64,000 nucleotides of DNA from Colwellia sp. (GTDB lineage: Bacteria > Pseudomonadota > Gammaproteobacteria > Enterobacterales > Alteromonadaceae). Under the pieces are notes generated by a model. It did not search any database and was not told the origin of the DNA. It worked only from the letters and a program-made list of their open reading frames with translations. The stretch lies in assembly GCA_013215295.1 (NCBI GenBank), contig JABSOZ010000016.1:87472-151471 (forward strand). The letters are read 5' to 3'. Position 1 is the stretch's first letter. Every line of letters starts with the position of its first letter. Of this stretch, positions 38,015-45,813 are shown piece by piece. Made by a program: the position numbers and the translations under genes.

Positions 38015-38536
38015 ATGAATATATTAACTTATAAAAAAATAGCGGCTAACTTTTCTCCGTGGTCCCCCGTTTATGGTGATGTTGCTCAAGCGGTTATTAA
38101 TTTCATATCATTAGAACGTTTTGATGTTATCCATATTGGATCTACATCATTTAAAGTGGGTGGCAAAGGGATAATAGACTTAGCGCTGTTATATAAAAGC
38201 AATGAATTAGCTTTAGCCACTCAACATTTATCAAGGTTAGGTTTTCAAGACCAAATTAGCATAAAACCCTTTCCTGCTGAACGCCCTCGAAAAGATGGTG
38301 CTGTTAATGTGAATGGAAAAGAGTATTACCTTCATATACACGTTATCGCTAATGAATGTGATGAGCATAATGAGTTACTAAAATACAAAAATTACATGTT
38401 AGATAATTCCACGGCAAGAAAAGCGTATGAGGATTCTAAGAAAATAATTCTAGCTGATGGCTTTACCGATCAAGATGATTACGGAAAAAAGAAATCACCT
38501 TTTGTAAAATCTGTATTAGATAAGATTAAGTCGTAA
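38015..38536 (+). CDS. GrpB-like (nucleotidyltransferase-fold) protein
   Basis: 173 residues resembling the GrpB family (PF04229, UPF0157), whose fold is related to nucleotidyltransferases. Recognisable are DVIHIGSTSFKVGGKGIIDL (family pattern IGSTSxxGxxxKxxID), the LSRLGF region and YYLHIHVI. The catalytic pattern is partly altered (FKVGGKG where AVPGLAAKP is common). Upstream AAGG supports the start. No functional link to the neighbours is evident. Cellular role of this family is poorly defined. Confidence 0.8.
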   Translation: MNILTYKKIAANFSPWSPVYGDVAQAVINFISLERFDVIHIGSTSFKVGGKGIIDLALLYKSNELALATQHLSRLGFQDQISIKPFPAERPRKDGAVNVNGKEYYLHIHVIANECDEHNELLKYKNYMLDNSTARKAYEDSKKIILADGFTDQDDYGKKKSPFVKSVLDKIKS

Positions 38537-38668
38537 ACTCATCAGAAACTGAAAATAATTATTCAAAGTGACACTTGATTTACAAAGCGTAATAATTATT
38601 TTATAAATATGTACTTGGTAGGTTCCAATAATTACCTGTATTATTACCTGAATTATGAAGTCATTATT

Positions 38669-38690
38669 TGGGAGATAACCTCCCATTTTA
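38669..38690 (+). terminator. Small terminator-like hairpin
   Basis: TGGGAG and CTCCCA form a 6-bp stem with a 5-nt loop followed by TTTTA. It lies 133 bp after the GrpB-like gene and just upstream of the small membrane protein. Confidence 0.4.
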
Positions 38691-38715
38691 TCGAAAATAT
38701 AGGTACGTACTAGGC

Positions 38716-38982
38716 ATGGTTCAATATATTATTATCGCTGCATTATTAACGGGGTCGATTGGTTTAATGCTTTTAGTTATAGGCTCTATTTTCACTGCGG
38801 TAGTTGCTTTAGGCAACAAACAACACATATTTGGTTGGTCAGTTTTTTTATGTTTTCCCCTTTCTCTCGTTTATTGTGCAATGAATTGGGACAAATCGTC
38901 ATACTCTGGAAAAATGGTATATACAGGAGCTGCTTTATTAGCGTTAACTGCAATTATTTTAAAATTTGGCGGTATCATCTAA
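38716..38982 (+). CDS. Small membrane protein, unknown function
   Basis: 88 residues with three hydrophobic segments (IIIAALLTGSIGLMLLVIGSIF, WSVFLCFPLSLVYCAM, YTGAALLALTAIILKFGG). I prefer the ATG at 38716; the frame extends to a TTG at 38668, which coincides with a terminator-like hairpin. No family recognised; it resembles the many short inner-membrane proteins of marine gammaproteobacteria. Confidence 0.6.
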   Translation: MVQYIIIAALLTGSIGLMLLVIGSIFTAVVALGNKQHIFGWSVFLCFPLSLVYCAMNWDKSSYSGKMVYTGAALLALTAIILKFGGII

Positions 38983-39042
38983 TCAGGCATACAATCTAGA
39001 AGCTTTATTTCCAGTTTTGCGTTTTAATAACAGTCATTATAA

Positions 39043-39543
39043 ATGGTTCGTATGATTAAAATCGTTGCATATCAAAAAGAACATCAAGTAGGCATAAATG
39101 AAATGATGATAGATATTTCATTAGAGTTTGAGCATGATATCTTTTCCAAAGACCCATCAACCACCTTATCAATTCCTGATATTTATTGGATTGCATTATA
39201 CGATGATACAGTAATAGGCTCTGTGGGCTTATCTCTTAAAAGTGGTTACGCTATTTTAAAAAGCATGATGTTGCAGAAAAAATTTAGAGGAAAAGAAATA
39301 GGTTTGTCGAATAAACTGCTTGAAATCGCACTGTCATATTGTTCGACACATCAAATATCAGATGTTTATTTAGGAACTATGATTCAATTTAAGGCGGCAC
39401 AACGATTCTATAAGAATAATGGTTTTCATCAAGTTCAACAACAAGCGTTACCCCATGATTTTATAGTAAATCCATTGGATAGTTTGTTTTTCCAAAAATG
39501 TACTTATACAGGCACTAAAGCAAGATTATTAAGTAGAACATAA
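39043..39543 (+). CDS. GNAT-family N-acetyltransferase
   Basis: 166 residues with the GNAT fold: IYWIALYDDTVIGSVGLS (strands before the acetyl-CoA site), ILKSMMLQKKFRGKEIGLSNKLL containing the acetyl-CoA pyrophosphate loop in the degenerate form K-F-R-G-K-E-I-G, and AAQRFYKNNGF near the C-terminus. Substrate cannot be inferred. An ATG at 39052 is an alternative start. It stands alone between a membrane protein and the Tat hydrolase. Confidence 0.85.
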   Translation: MVRMIKIVAYQKEHQVGINEMMIDISLEFEHDIFSKDPSTTLSIPDIYWIALYDDTVIGSVGLSLKSGYAILKSMMLQKKFRGKEIGLSNKLLEIALSYCSTHQISDVYLGTMIQFKAAQRFYKNNGFHQVQQQALPHDFIVNPLDSLFFQKCTYTGTKARLLSRT

Positions 39544-39624
39544 AGAATAAAGTGCTTGGTATTTAGTCATCATATTAAATTTAACACCAAGTCATAAATC
39601 AATTTACTTTACAGGGAAAGCCAA

Positions 39625-40593
39625 ATGATAGAATCTGAAGATACAATTAACACGAGTCGAAGAAATATACTTAAGAAAGCGACAGTCGTTGTTAGTTCAC
39701 TAGTTGCTGTTAGTGCCATAACCAGTACCGCTCAGGCAACTCCTTTAGAATCTTGTAATAACAATTGTCTACAAGAATCAATATATCTTCCAATTCCTAA
39801 ACAGGTACCAGTAACTGAAGGTGTATTACCATTGTCAGGTGGTGCAGGTTTATATTATTGGGATACAGGTGGTGATGGGCCTACCATTGTACTTTCTCAT
39901 CCTGGAAGAGGTAGTGCGTTAACGTGGCCATATCAGCAACCCGTTTTTTCTGCCGCGGGATTGAGAGTTATAGCTTATTCAAGGCGGGGTTATTTTGGGT
40001 CCCCAGCAGGTTCGGCAGATGATACTGGGAATTATGCAGACGACCTTAATGCTTTAATGGAACATTTACACGTAGATAAATTTCACATTTTAGGTCTTGC
40101 CGCTGGTGGTTTTTCTGTTACGGATTTCGCTGTTTCATATCCCAATAAACTACTTAGCATGGTCATTGCTTGTAGTCTCTTCGGCTTATGGGATAAAGAT
40201 ATTGATGAACGTTTAGATTTTATCCTACCTAAAGCTTTTGGTGGTTTACCTCCAGAGTTTAAAGAATTGGGTCCTTCTTATCGCTGGGCACACCCTGAAG
40301 GCGTTAAAGCATGGCTTGCCATGGAAGGTAAATCTAGAGGTGATGGCATCAGACATGGTCAAAAAGCTAAAAGCACTATCACTTGGGATAAAATACGAAC
40401 AAATAATATACCCACTTTTTTTATTGCCGGTAGTGCCGATTTATATCAACCGCCATCAATGATGAGGGCTGCAGCACGAGAAATTCCAAATAGCCAATCT
40501 TTGGTAGTTCCAGAAGCGGGTCATGCAGTGCAATGGGAGCAACCTGAGTTATTTAACCAAGCCGTTATTCAGTTTTTCAGAAAACATAGTTAG
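39625..40593 (+). CDS. Tat-exported alpha/beta hydrolase-fold protein lacking the nucleophile Ser
   Basis: 322 residues. The N-terminus has a twin-arginine signal (TSRRNILKKA then VVVSSLVAVSAI, cleavage after AQA), so it is exported folded. The mature part is an alpha/beta hydrolase: PTIVLSHPGRGSALTWPYQQ (oxyanion region), IAGSADLY (acid) and PEAGHAVQW (His). The nucleophile elbow, normally G-x-S-x-G-G, reads G157-L-A159-A-G-G. Related exported proteins with GSAAGG-type elbows exist as I recall, so it may be a subfamily with altered chemistry or a non-catalytic protein. AGGGAAAG supports the start. Confidence 0.82.
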   Translation: MIESEDTINTSRRNILKKATVVVSSLVAVSAITSTAQATPLESCNNNCLQESIYLPIPKQVPVTEGVLPLSGGAGLYYWDTGGDGPTIVLSHPGRGSALTWPYQQPVFSAAGLRVIAYSRRGYFGSPAGSADDTGNYADDLNALMEHLHVDKFHILGLAAGGFSVTDFAVSYPNKLLSMVIACSLFGLWDKDIDERLDFILPKAFGGLPPEFKELGPSYRWAHPEGVKAWLAMEGKSRGDGIRHGQKAKSTITWDKIRTNNIPTFFIAGSADLYQPPSMMRAAAREIPNSQSLVVPEAGHAVQWEQPELFNQAVIQFFRKHS

Positions 40594-40617
40594 CACTATT
40601 TTTCATACACAATAGTG
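40594..40617 (+). terminator. Hairpin after Tat hydrolase
   Basis: CACTATT and AATAGTG pair around a 10-nt loop immediately after the stop codon; only a short T-containing tail follows. Confidence 0.4.
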
Positions 40618-40645
40618 TTAATTCTGCAAAAGAGAGTTTGGATAA

Positions 40646-41014
40646 ATGTTTGGCTTCAAATGTCATAAAAATTCCATATCGAAAATTGCTAACCGTTACT
40701 TCCCATATTGATTGAAGCGTTCGATCAAAAGGATTTTACACAGTTGGTGAAGTTAAGGGGGTTTTTGACATAGAATTCACTGATGAAAACAATATTGAAT
40801 ATGCTTTTGCAATGTTCTGTACGCATTCTGACTTCAACGAATTAAACTTTGAGTCCGTTTATACAGACTTATGATCTTTCATATCAAAAAGTATTTTGAT
40901 AGTTGGCCACGTGTTAATTTTGACTCCCTTTTAGATTATTCTCGTCGCACAATAATAACTGGTGATGGAGAAAGATATGGTAAGGCGGTAGATGGATACT
41001 GTGGTTGCGAATAG
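40646..41014 (+). pseudogene. Probable broken gene (frameshifted fragments)
   Basis: Protein-like fragments occur in shifting frames: MFGFKCHKNSISKIANRYFPY then a stop (40646-40711), GFYTVGEVKGVFDIEF continuing to a stop at 40872, and, overlapping that stop as ATGA, MIFHIKKYFDSWPRVNFDSL continuing to 41014. Composition is coding-like, but no single frame covers it. I do not recognise the family. It could instead be a very short overlapping gene pair. The last fragment runs into the start region of the GNAT gene. Confidence 0.35.
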
Positions 41015-41042
41015 CAATATAAACGTTAAGGATAAAGGTAGC

Positions 41043-41489
41043 ATGATCACAATACTTGATAATACGGATCCAGAAGTTGCCAAGCAGATTTATAATATCT
41101 TTCAGAATTCTTATAAAATAGAAGCTCAGTTGATTGGTACTCTTGATTTCCCGCCATTATCACGGAGTGCTAAAGATATAGAAAATTCAAAAACTACATT
41201 TTATGGCTTTTATGAAGGCGAGTGTCTTGCTGCGGTTTTAGAGATTACTTTTGAAGATAAATGTTTAGGCATTGACTCTCTAACGGTGGATCCCAATCAT
41301 TTTAGAAAAGGTATAGCAAATAAATTAATAAGCTATGTTCTAACGGATAATGATTTTTCAAAAGCTATTGTAGAAACAGCGGTTGTAAATATACCTGCAA
41401 TAAAGTTATACAAAAAACATGGTTTTGTAGAATTTAAACGATGGACGCCTTCTCATGGTATTGAAAAACTAGCCATGTCAATTGGCTAA
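41043..41489 (+). CDS. GNAT-family N-acetyltransferase
   Basis: 148 residues: LDNTDPEVAKQIYNIFQNSY at the N-terminus, ECLAAVLEITFEDKCLGIDSL (central strands), VDPNHFRKGIANKLISYVL (acetyl-CoA loop, with F-R-K-G-I-A matching Q/R-x-x-G-x-G/A), and NIPAIKLYKKHGF, all typical of GNAT enzymes. The ATG at 41043 is chosen because AAAGGT lies just upstream and the alternative at 40992 adds residues without homology. Acceptor unknown. Confidence 0.85.
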   Translation: MITILDNTDPEVAKQIYNIFQNSYKIEAQLIGTLDFPPLSRSAKDIENSKTTFYGFYEGECLAAVLEITFEDKCLGIDSLTVDPNHFRKGIANKLISYVLTDNDFSKAIVETAVVNIPAIKLYKKHGFVEFKRWTPSHGIEKLAMSIG

Positions 41490-41595
41490 AGTTTTTTGCT
41501 CGCGAATTCATAAATAACCTTGTTAGAAAATGCTAGGCACATTATATATTAATGGAAAATTGATGATAAACATATCTCATTAAACGGGATAATAG

Positions 41596-43785
41596 TTATT
41601 GTAAATTCAACAATACAATACTTTTTTGCTCTTTATGAATTCGTGTATAAAAAGCATTACTTCCGTCTTTGTTAACGCTTAAATGGCGACTTGAGTTGAC
41701 ACTTTGGTTTGCTGATATGGGATATAACGCTGTGGACTCACCTGTCGCCAGTTCCATTGATGATAACATCTGACTCTTTGCTGCTTCTGAAATATAATAA
41801 ACCCTATTGTGATGAGCATCCCATCCATAACTACTAATTTGTGAGATGATTTTTTGTTCGTTTACGCTAGGTTTATTTTCATCTGTCAAACTGCGTAAAT
41901 GCACAGCTAAAGAGCCAATTTTTTGATAAAGTATGTTACTGCTGACGATTTCAAATCGCGAAATAGGGTGGTCTAGAATAACCCTTGTTGACCCAGTATT
42001 GATGTCTTTTTCAATGACACTCCAGTGACCGTCTGTTTCTTCATACCAGTACATCATAGTACCATCGTTTGACCATTTACCCATTTTTACATTGTTTTTA
42101 CGAGGGAATCTCTTAACATTATTCAGTTCTAAATCAAATTGCATTATTCTACTCTCCCCTTTCTGTAAAACCGTGACTAAGAGTTCTTTGCCGTTGGGTG
42201 ACCAAGTCGGTTCTGACATCTTTTCATTTGTACTTCCTTGAAATAACAGCGTATTGGCATTTCTTTTTTTAAGCCATAAGGAATCAATTCCCGACGCCGT
42301 AGAGATAAAAGCCAGAGTGTTTTTCGTTGGAGATAAACTCGGTGAATGAGTTTGAGGAAAATGTTCAAAGGTTGCAGTCGTTGTAATTTCTCCTTGCTGG
42401 TTATTGTGGGATTGCCATATATTGGACTTACGTTCGCGCTTAATAAAAACAAACTGTCGATTGACAATGTCAAAGTCCAAACTACCACTTCTTATATTAG
42501 CGATTGTTTGAATATGCTTTGTTGATATATGAATTTTTCTTATACCTTCGTCCGGTGAATTTACCACAAGGTAATAGATGAATTCACCAGTTTCGTCCCA
42601 TATAACTTGACTCACTTCTTCGTTTACGGTCAAAACTTCAGAAAACTCGCCTGATTGTGCATCTACTTGGCCTATTGTCCATGAGTTATTATTTGGACGA
42701 AAATACACAACAGCAATTTTCTGATTATCTGGTGAAAATCGAGGCCAGAAATATCCACTCGCTTTATCTTGTGAAGAAGGTAACACCTCAATATTTCCAC
42801 TTATTACATTGATAAAAATCAAACTTTCAGTGTTTTTCATTGGATTAAACACGGTACTCACCAGATTCTTGTCATCAGATGACCAATCTAATGCTTCGGT
42901 TTTAGACGATGGGCAGTCCGACAATTCACGTTGACTAAAATTATTAAGATTAAATACCATGATGTGGCAGCTACTTTTTGTATAACGCTTGTAGGCAATT
43001 TGATTTCCATCATGAGAAAAAGTAGGGGCAACTTGGTAGGTAACAATATTAGCATTTGTGGTAGTCGCATTAGCGTTCATTTCATCTAATATGTGTGTTT
43101 CATCATTTTTAAGTGAATGAATGTGTATCTTGCTACCTTTTGTTTTAGACGAATTTGCAGAATAAGCCAAATACTTTCCATCAGAACTAAAACGTATATA
43201 TCTTTTAGGATCTTCATTTGAAGTTATTTGAGTAACCTTTGCCACCGTTATAGAAGAGTCGCTCTTGGACGTAAAGGTTTGCTTATAAAGTAATATGCAC
43301 AAAATAAGGCTACAAGTAATAAAGATGGTCAGGCGTTTAATTTTTGCGTGCTTTTTTCCAGACTTTTCATCACAGGTAGTAACAGAGTCTATTTGAGTTG
43401 CGGTTTGTTTTTCAATCTCTATTTGTGGTTCAGTAATACTTGTTGAGTTAAGCCAAGTCACCTCTTTTTTTAATCTATAACCTTGCTTTGACACTGTTTC
43501 TATAAATGACTGTTTTCGAGCTGAGTCAGAAAAAACCTTCCTTAGATCGGATATCGCTCGACTGAGTACCATGTCTGAAGTATGTACAGTTCCCCAAACA
43601 GCAAATAATAAGTGTGCCTTAGATAAAGTTTGCCCCTGATGTTTTGCCAATTCAATTAAAACAGCGAGCATTTTAGGTGTTATAGATGTTTCTGCACCAC
43701 CGTCCGTAATTAAATTACGTGATGTCAAAATGGTAAAGTTCCCTAAGGTAAAGTTCAAGGTTTGGGGCACTTTGTTATTTTCCAT
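41596..43785 (-). CDS. CadC/ToxR-like membrane transcriptional regulator with C-terminal beta-propeller
   Basis: 729 residues in three parts. An N-terminal winged helix of the OmpR/PhoB type (about 10-112, TPKMLAVLIELAKHQGQTLSK and SRAISDLRKVFSDSARKQSFIETVSKQGYRL in two blocks), a single transmembrane helix (about 150-168, LTIFITCSLILCILLY), and a periplasmic WD40/TolB-like propeller with repeated F-S-x-D-G/N-x-x-I/L-A-Y motifs (FSSDGKYLAYSA, FSHDGNQIAYK, FSPDNQKIAVVY). It would bind DNA from the membrane and sense through the propeller. Divergent from the esterase-like gene at 44090, which is its most likely target. Confidence 0.9.
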   Translation of the reverse strand: MENNKVPQTLNFTLGNFTILTSRNLITDGGAETSITPKMLAVLIELAKHQGQTLSKAHLLFAVWGTVHTSDMVLSRAISDLRKVFSDSARKQSFIETVSKQGYRLKKEVTWLNSTSITEPQIEIEKQTATQIDSVTTCDEKSGKKHAKIKRLTIFITCSLILCILLYKQTFTSKSDSSITVAKVTQITSNEDPKRYIRFSSDGKYLAYSANSSKTKGSKIHIHSLKNDETHILDEMNANATTTNANIVTYQVAPTFSHDGNQIAYKRYTKSSCHIMVFNLNNFSQRELSDCPSSKTEALDWSSDDKNLVSTVFNPMKNTESLIFINVISGNIEVLPSSQDKASGYFWPRFSPDNQKIAVVYFRPNNNSWTIGQVDAQSGEFSEVLTVNEEVSQVIWDETGEFIYYLVVNSPDEGIRKIHISTKHIQTIANIRSGSLDFDIVNRQFVFIKRERKSNIWQSHNNQQGEITTTATFEHFPQTHSPSLSPTKNTLAFISTASGIDSLWLKKRNANTLLFQGSTNEKMSEPTWSPNGKELLVTVLQKGESRIMQFDLELNNVKRFPRKNNVKMGKWSNDGTMMYWYEETDGHWSVIEKDINTGSTRVILDHPISRFEIVSSNILYQKIGSLAVHLRSLTDENKPSVNEQKIISQISSYGWDAHHNRVYYISEAAKSQMLSSMELATGESTALYPISANQSVNSSRHLSVNKDGSNAFYTRIHKEQKSIVLLNLQ

Positions 43786-44089
43786 GTATTCTCAACTGAT
43801 TTCGATTGATACCTCATATGAAATTATAAAACTATAATAAATAGCAATAAACTTTTATGAATGAAGTTTGAGTTTTTCTTTTTTACGAATCACCTAAACA
43901 AGTCAAGGTTTTTACCAAGTACAGATGATGCTTAACGTTATTATAATTCTAATTAAATAGCCAATTGTAAATAATTTTGAATTCATATTTACATAAGTTT
44001 ACATTTTTTAAGAGAAGTAAATATTTCAATCAAATATCATCAAGGCAATGTATATGTTAACTGAGCATTATCTCTAAAATAGGTAGGTC
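43786..44089. promoter_or_regulatory. Divergent intergenic region, CadC-like regulator / esterase-like gene
   Basis: 304 bp, AT-rich, no ORF. It must hold both divergent promoters; I see no strong palindrome or repeat. Confidence 0.4.
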
Positions 44090-45223
44090 ATGAATAAATT
44101 AATTACAGTATTAATTCTCTTGTTTACATTTAACTCTTCAGCTGAAGAGTTTACCAACAAACACGCAATACAAAACATTGGAAACATTAACACTATTAAC
44201 TTCGAGAATAGTTCGTCTATCACTGTTTATTTACCCGATGGATATAAAGGAAAAAATAATAAGTATCCAGTAATGTACGTTATGGATGGTGAAAGATATT
44301 TTCTCAATGCTATAGCCTATCAAAAAACACTCGTATGGCAGGAACAGTCTCCCGATTTTATCGTTGTTGGCATAAATATAGAAAAGAAAAAACGACGAGA
44401 GTTACTTGGAAATAAATCAAAGGATTTTATCAATATATTTGAAAATCAGATAGTCAATTATGTTGAAAAAAATTATCGGACCAATGATATGAGTTTGTAT
44501 TTTGGTTGGGAGCTCGCTGGTGGCTTTGCATTAGATTTATTTGCGAAGCGTCCGAATCTCATTGATGCATATTTTTTAGCCAGCTCAACACGTTTTACTC
44601 GAGAAAGACTGGATAACGTAACGCAAGTATTACAAAGTAAAAATACGGTACCAGAGTTCTTATACTATACATTGGGTGAAGTAGAGTCTTGGGCTGTACG
44701 ATCGCATAAAGTGCTTGCTGAAATATTAGGTGATAATGCTAAGGAAAACGTAAAGTGGAAATTTCACTTATCTACCGATGATAATCACTATAGCACCCCA
44801 CTAGATACCATTAATAAAGGCCTTACCCAGTATTTTAAAGGTTATTCACCCATCAGATTTTATTCTATTCAGGAATTTAACGATTTTGGTGGACTAAACG
44901 CATTAAAAATACATTACAAAAGTCGAGGCCAGCATTTTAATATAAGTACTGAAATACATGACGACACTATACATTACTTGCTTAATCAGTCGATAAACGA
45001 CAATGAATTTGAAGCATTCAACATGTTCGTTAAAGAATTTGATGGGTTTATTGCCGCAAATAACTATTCTATTGGTTTTATAATGAAGATTGGTGAGTTT
45101 TATGTCATGAACGGCGAAGTTCAACAGGCAATTGATTTTTATAAATCAGAGTTACCTAAAAACCCTGATTCAGAAGAATTACAGACTGCTATAAATCGCT
45201 TAACTTCCGAACTCAAGGGGTAA
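44090..45223 (+). CDS. Exported esterase-like alpha/beta protein (PF00756-like) with altered elbow
   Basis: 377 residues with a signal peptide (1-18, ending NSSAEE). The N-terminal ~270 residues resemble the putative-esterase (esterase D/IroE) family: SITVYLPDGYKGKNNKYPVM, YVMDGERYF, and YVEKNYRTND before the elbow. The elbow, usually G-x-S-x-G-G, reads G139-W-E141-L-A-G-G, so the serine is missing. The C-terminal ~80 residues include a TPR-like repeat (MNGEVQQAIDFYKSELPKNP). AGGTAGGT supports the start. A hydrolase with unusual chemistry, or a binding protein controlled by the divergent CadC-like regulator, is possible. Confidence 0.8.
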   Translation: MNKLITVLILLFTFNSSAEEFTNKHAIQNIGNINTINFENSSSITVYLPDGYKGKNNKYPVMYVMDGERYFLNAIAYQKTLVWQEQSPDFIVVGINIEKKKRRELLGNKSKDFINIFENQIVNYVEKNYRTNDMSLYFGWELAGGFALDLFAKRPNLIDAYFLASSTRFTRERLDNVTQVLQSKNTVPEFLYYTLGEVESWAVRSHKVLAEILGDNAKENVKWKFHLSTDDNHYSTPLDTINKGLTQYFKGYSPIRFYSIQEFNDFGGLNALKIHYKSRGQHFNISTEIHDDTIHYLLNQSINDNEFEAFNMFVKEFDGFIAANNYSIGFIMKIGEFYVMNGEVQQAIDFYKSELPKNPDSEELQTAINRLTSELKG

Positions 45224-45269
45224 GCTTGTTTAATTAATAGAAAAATGAAAGCTCGTATAAATTGCCCAA

Positions 45270-45312
45270 ACCGCCTTGATATTCATGCATTTATATCAAG
45301 GCGTTTGTTTTT
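45270..45312 (+). terminator. Terminator of esterase-like gene
   Basis: CGCCTTGATAT and its exact complement ATATCAAGGCG (11-bp stem, 10-nt loop) are followed by TTTGTTTTT, 48 bp past the stop codon. Confidence 0.75.
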
Positions 45313-45343
45313 GGGCTGTCATTTCCCAAAAGGTTATCGTAAT

Positions 45344-45505
45344 TCAGCAATTGAGAATAGTGACTTCGGTGCCATCCTCTATCAAAACTAATTTTTCGTC
45401 ACTCATAAAGGGCAGTATTTGATTGCTGCCTCTAGGTGTGCTCATTTCAGAATGACCACCATTGGCCTTTAGCTTACAAAAACAGCTGGTGCATTTTATA
45501 GTCAC
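45344..45505 (-). CDS. Possible small Cys-rich protein (53 residues)
   Basis: A minus-strand frame encodes 53 residues starting MTIKCTSCFCKLKANGGHSE and ending in VTILNC, with C-x-x-C-x-C at positions 5-10 and a final Cys. Composition and codon choice look coding. The only in-frame start is a GTG at 45505, preceded at once by a G-run and an in-frame stop, so the 5' end is doubtful; it may be a gene remnant. No family recognised. A metal- or redox-binding peptide is conceivable from the cysteines alone. Confidence 0.4.
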   Translation of the reverse strand: MTIKCTSCFCKLKANGGHSEMSTPRGSNQILPFMSDEKLVLIEDGTEVTILNC

Positions 45506-45813
45506 CCCCTAAGACTATTTAATCTGATATCGACGAGCGGTATATGTTTGTTGTATACCTAAATATGTACTTTTCAATTGAGGTAAATTTTTCTATTAAG
45601 TAAATATCAATTATTTAAACTGTTGAATTAACGCCTTAACTACTTGTTTATTCTATGTTTCAATAAAATTTCAACGAAATTTCATACAAATACACATTAA
45701 CTTTCAATACAACCGATGACGAAATAAATAAATTATAAGAAATGACTACTTTAAGCATTTAAAACGTTTGTGGTATGAGTCATTAAAAATAATAATTAAA
45801 GGGTCAAATAACA

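Larger units (their letters stand above)
45224..45813. other. 590-bp intergenic region with one possible small ORF
   Basis: It contains a terminator hairpin (45270-45312) and a coding-like 53-codon frame on the minus strand (45344-45505). From 45510 to 45813 I see only AT-rich sequence that should contain the promoter of the GlyGly-CTERM gene. Confidence 0.45.
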
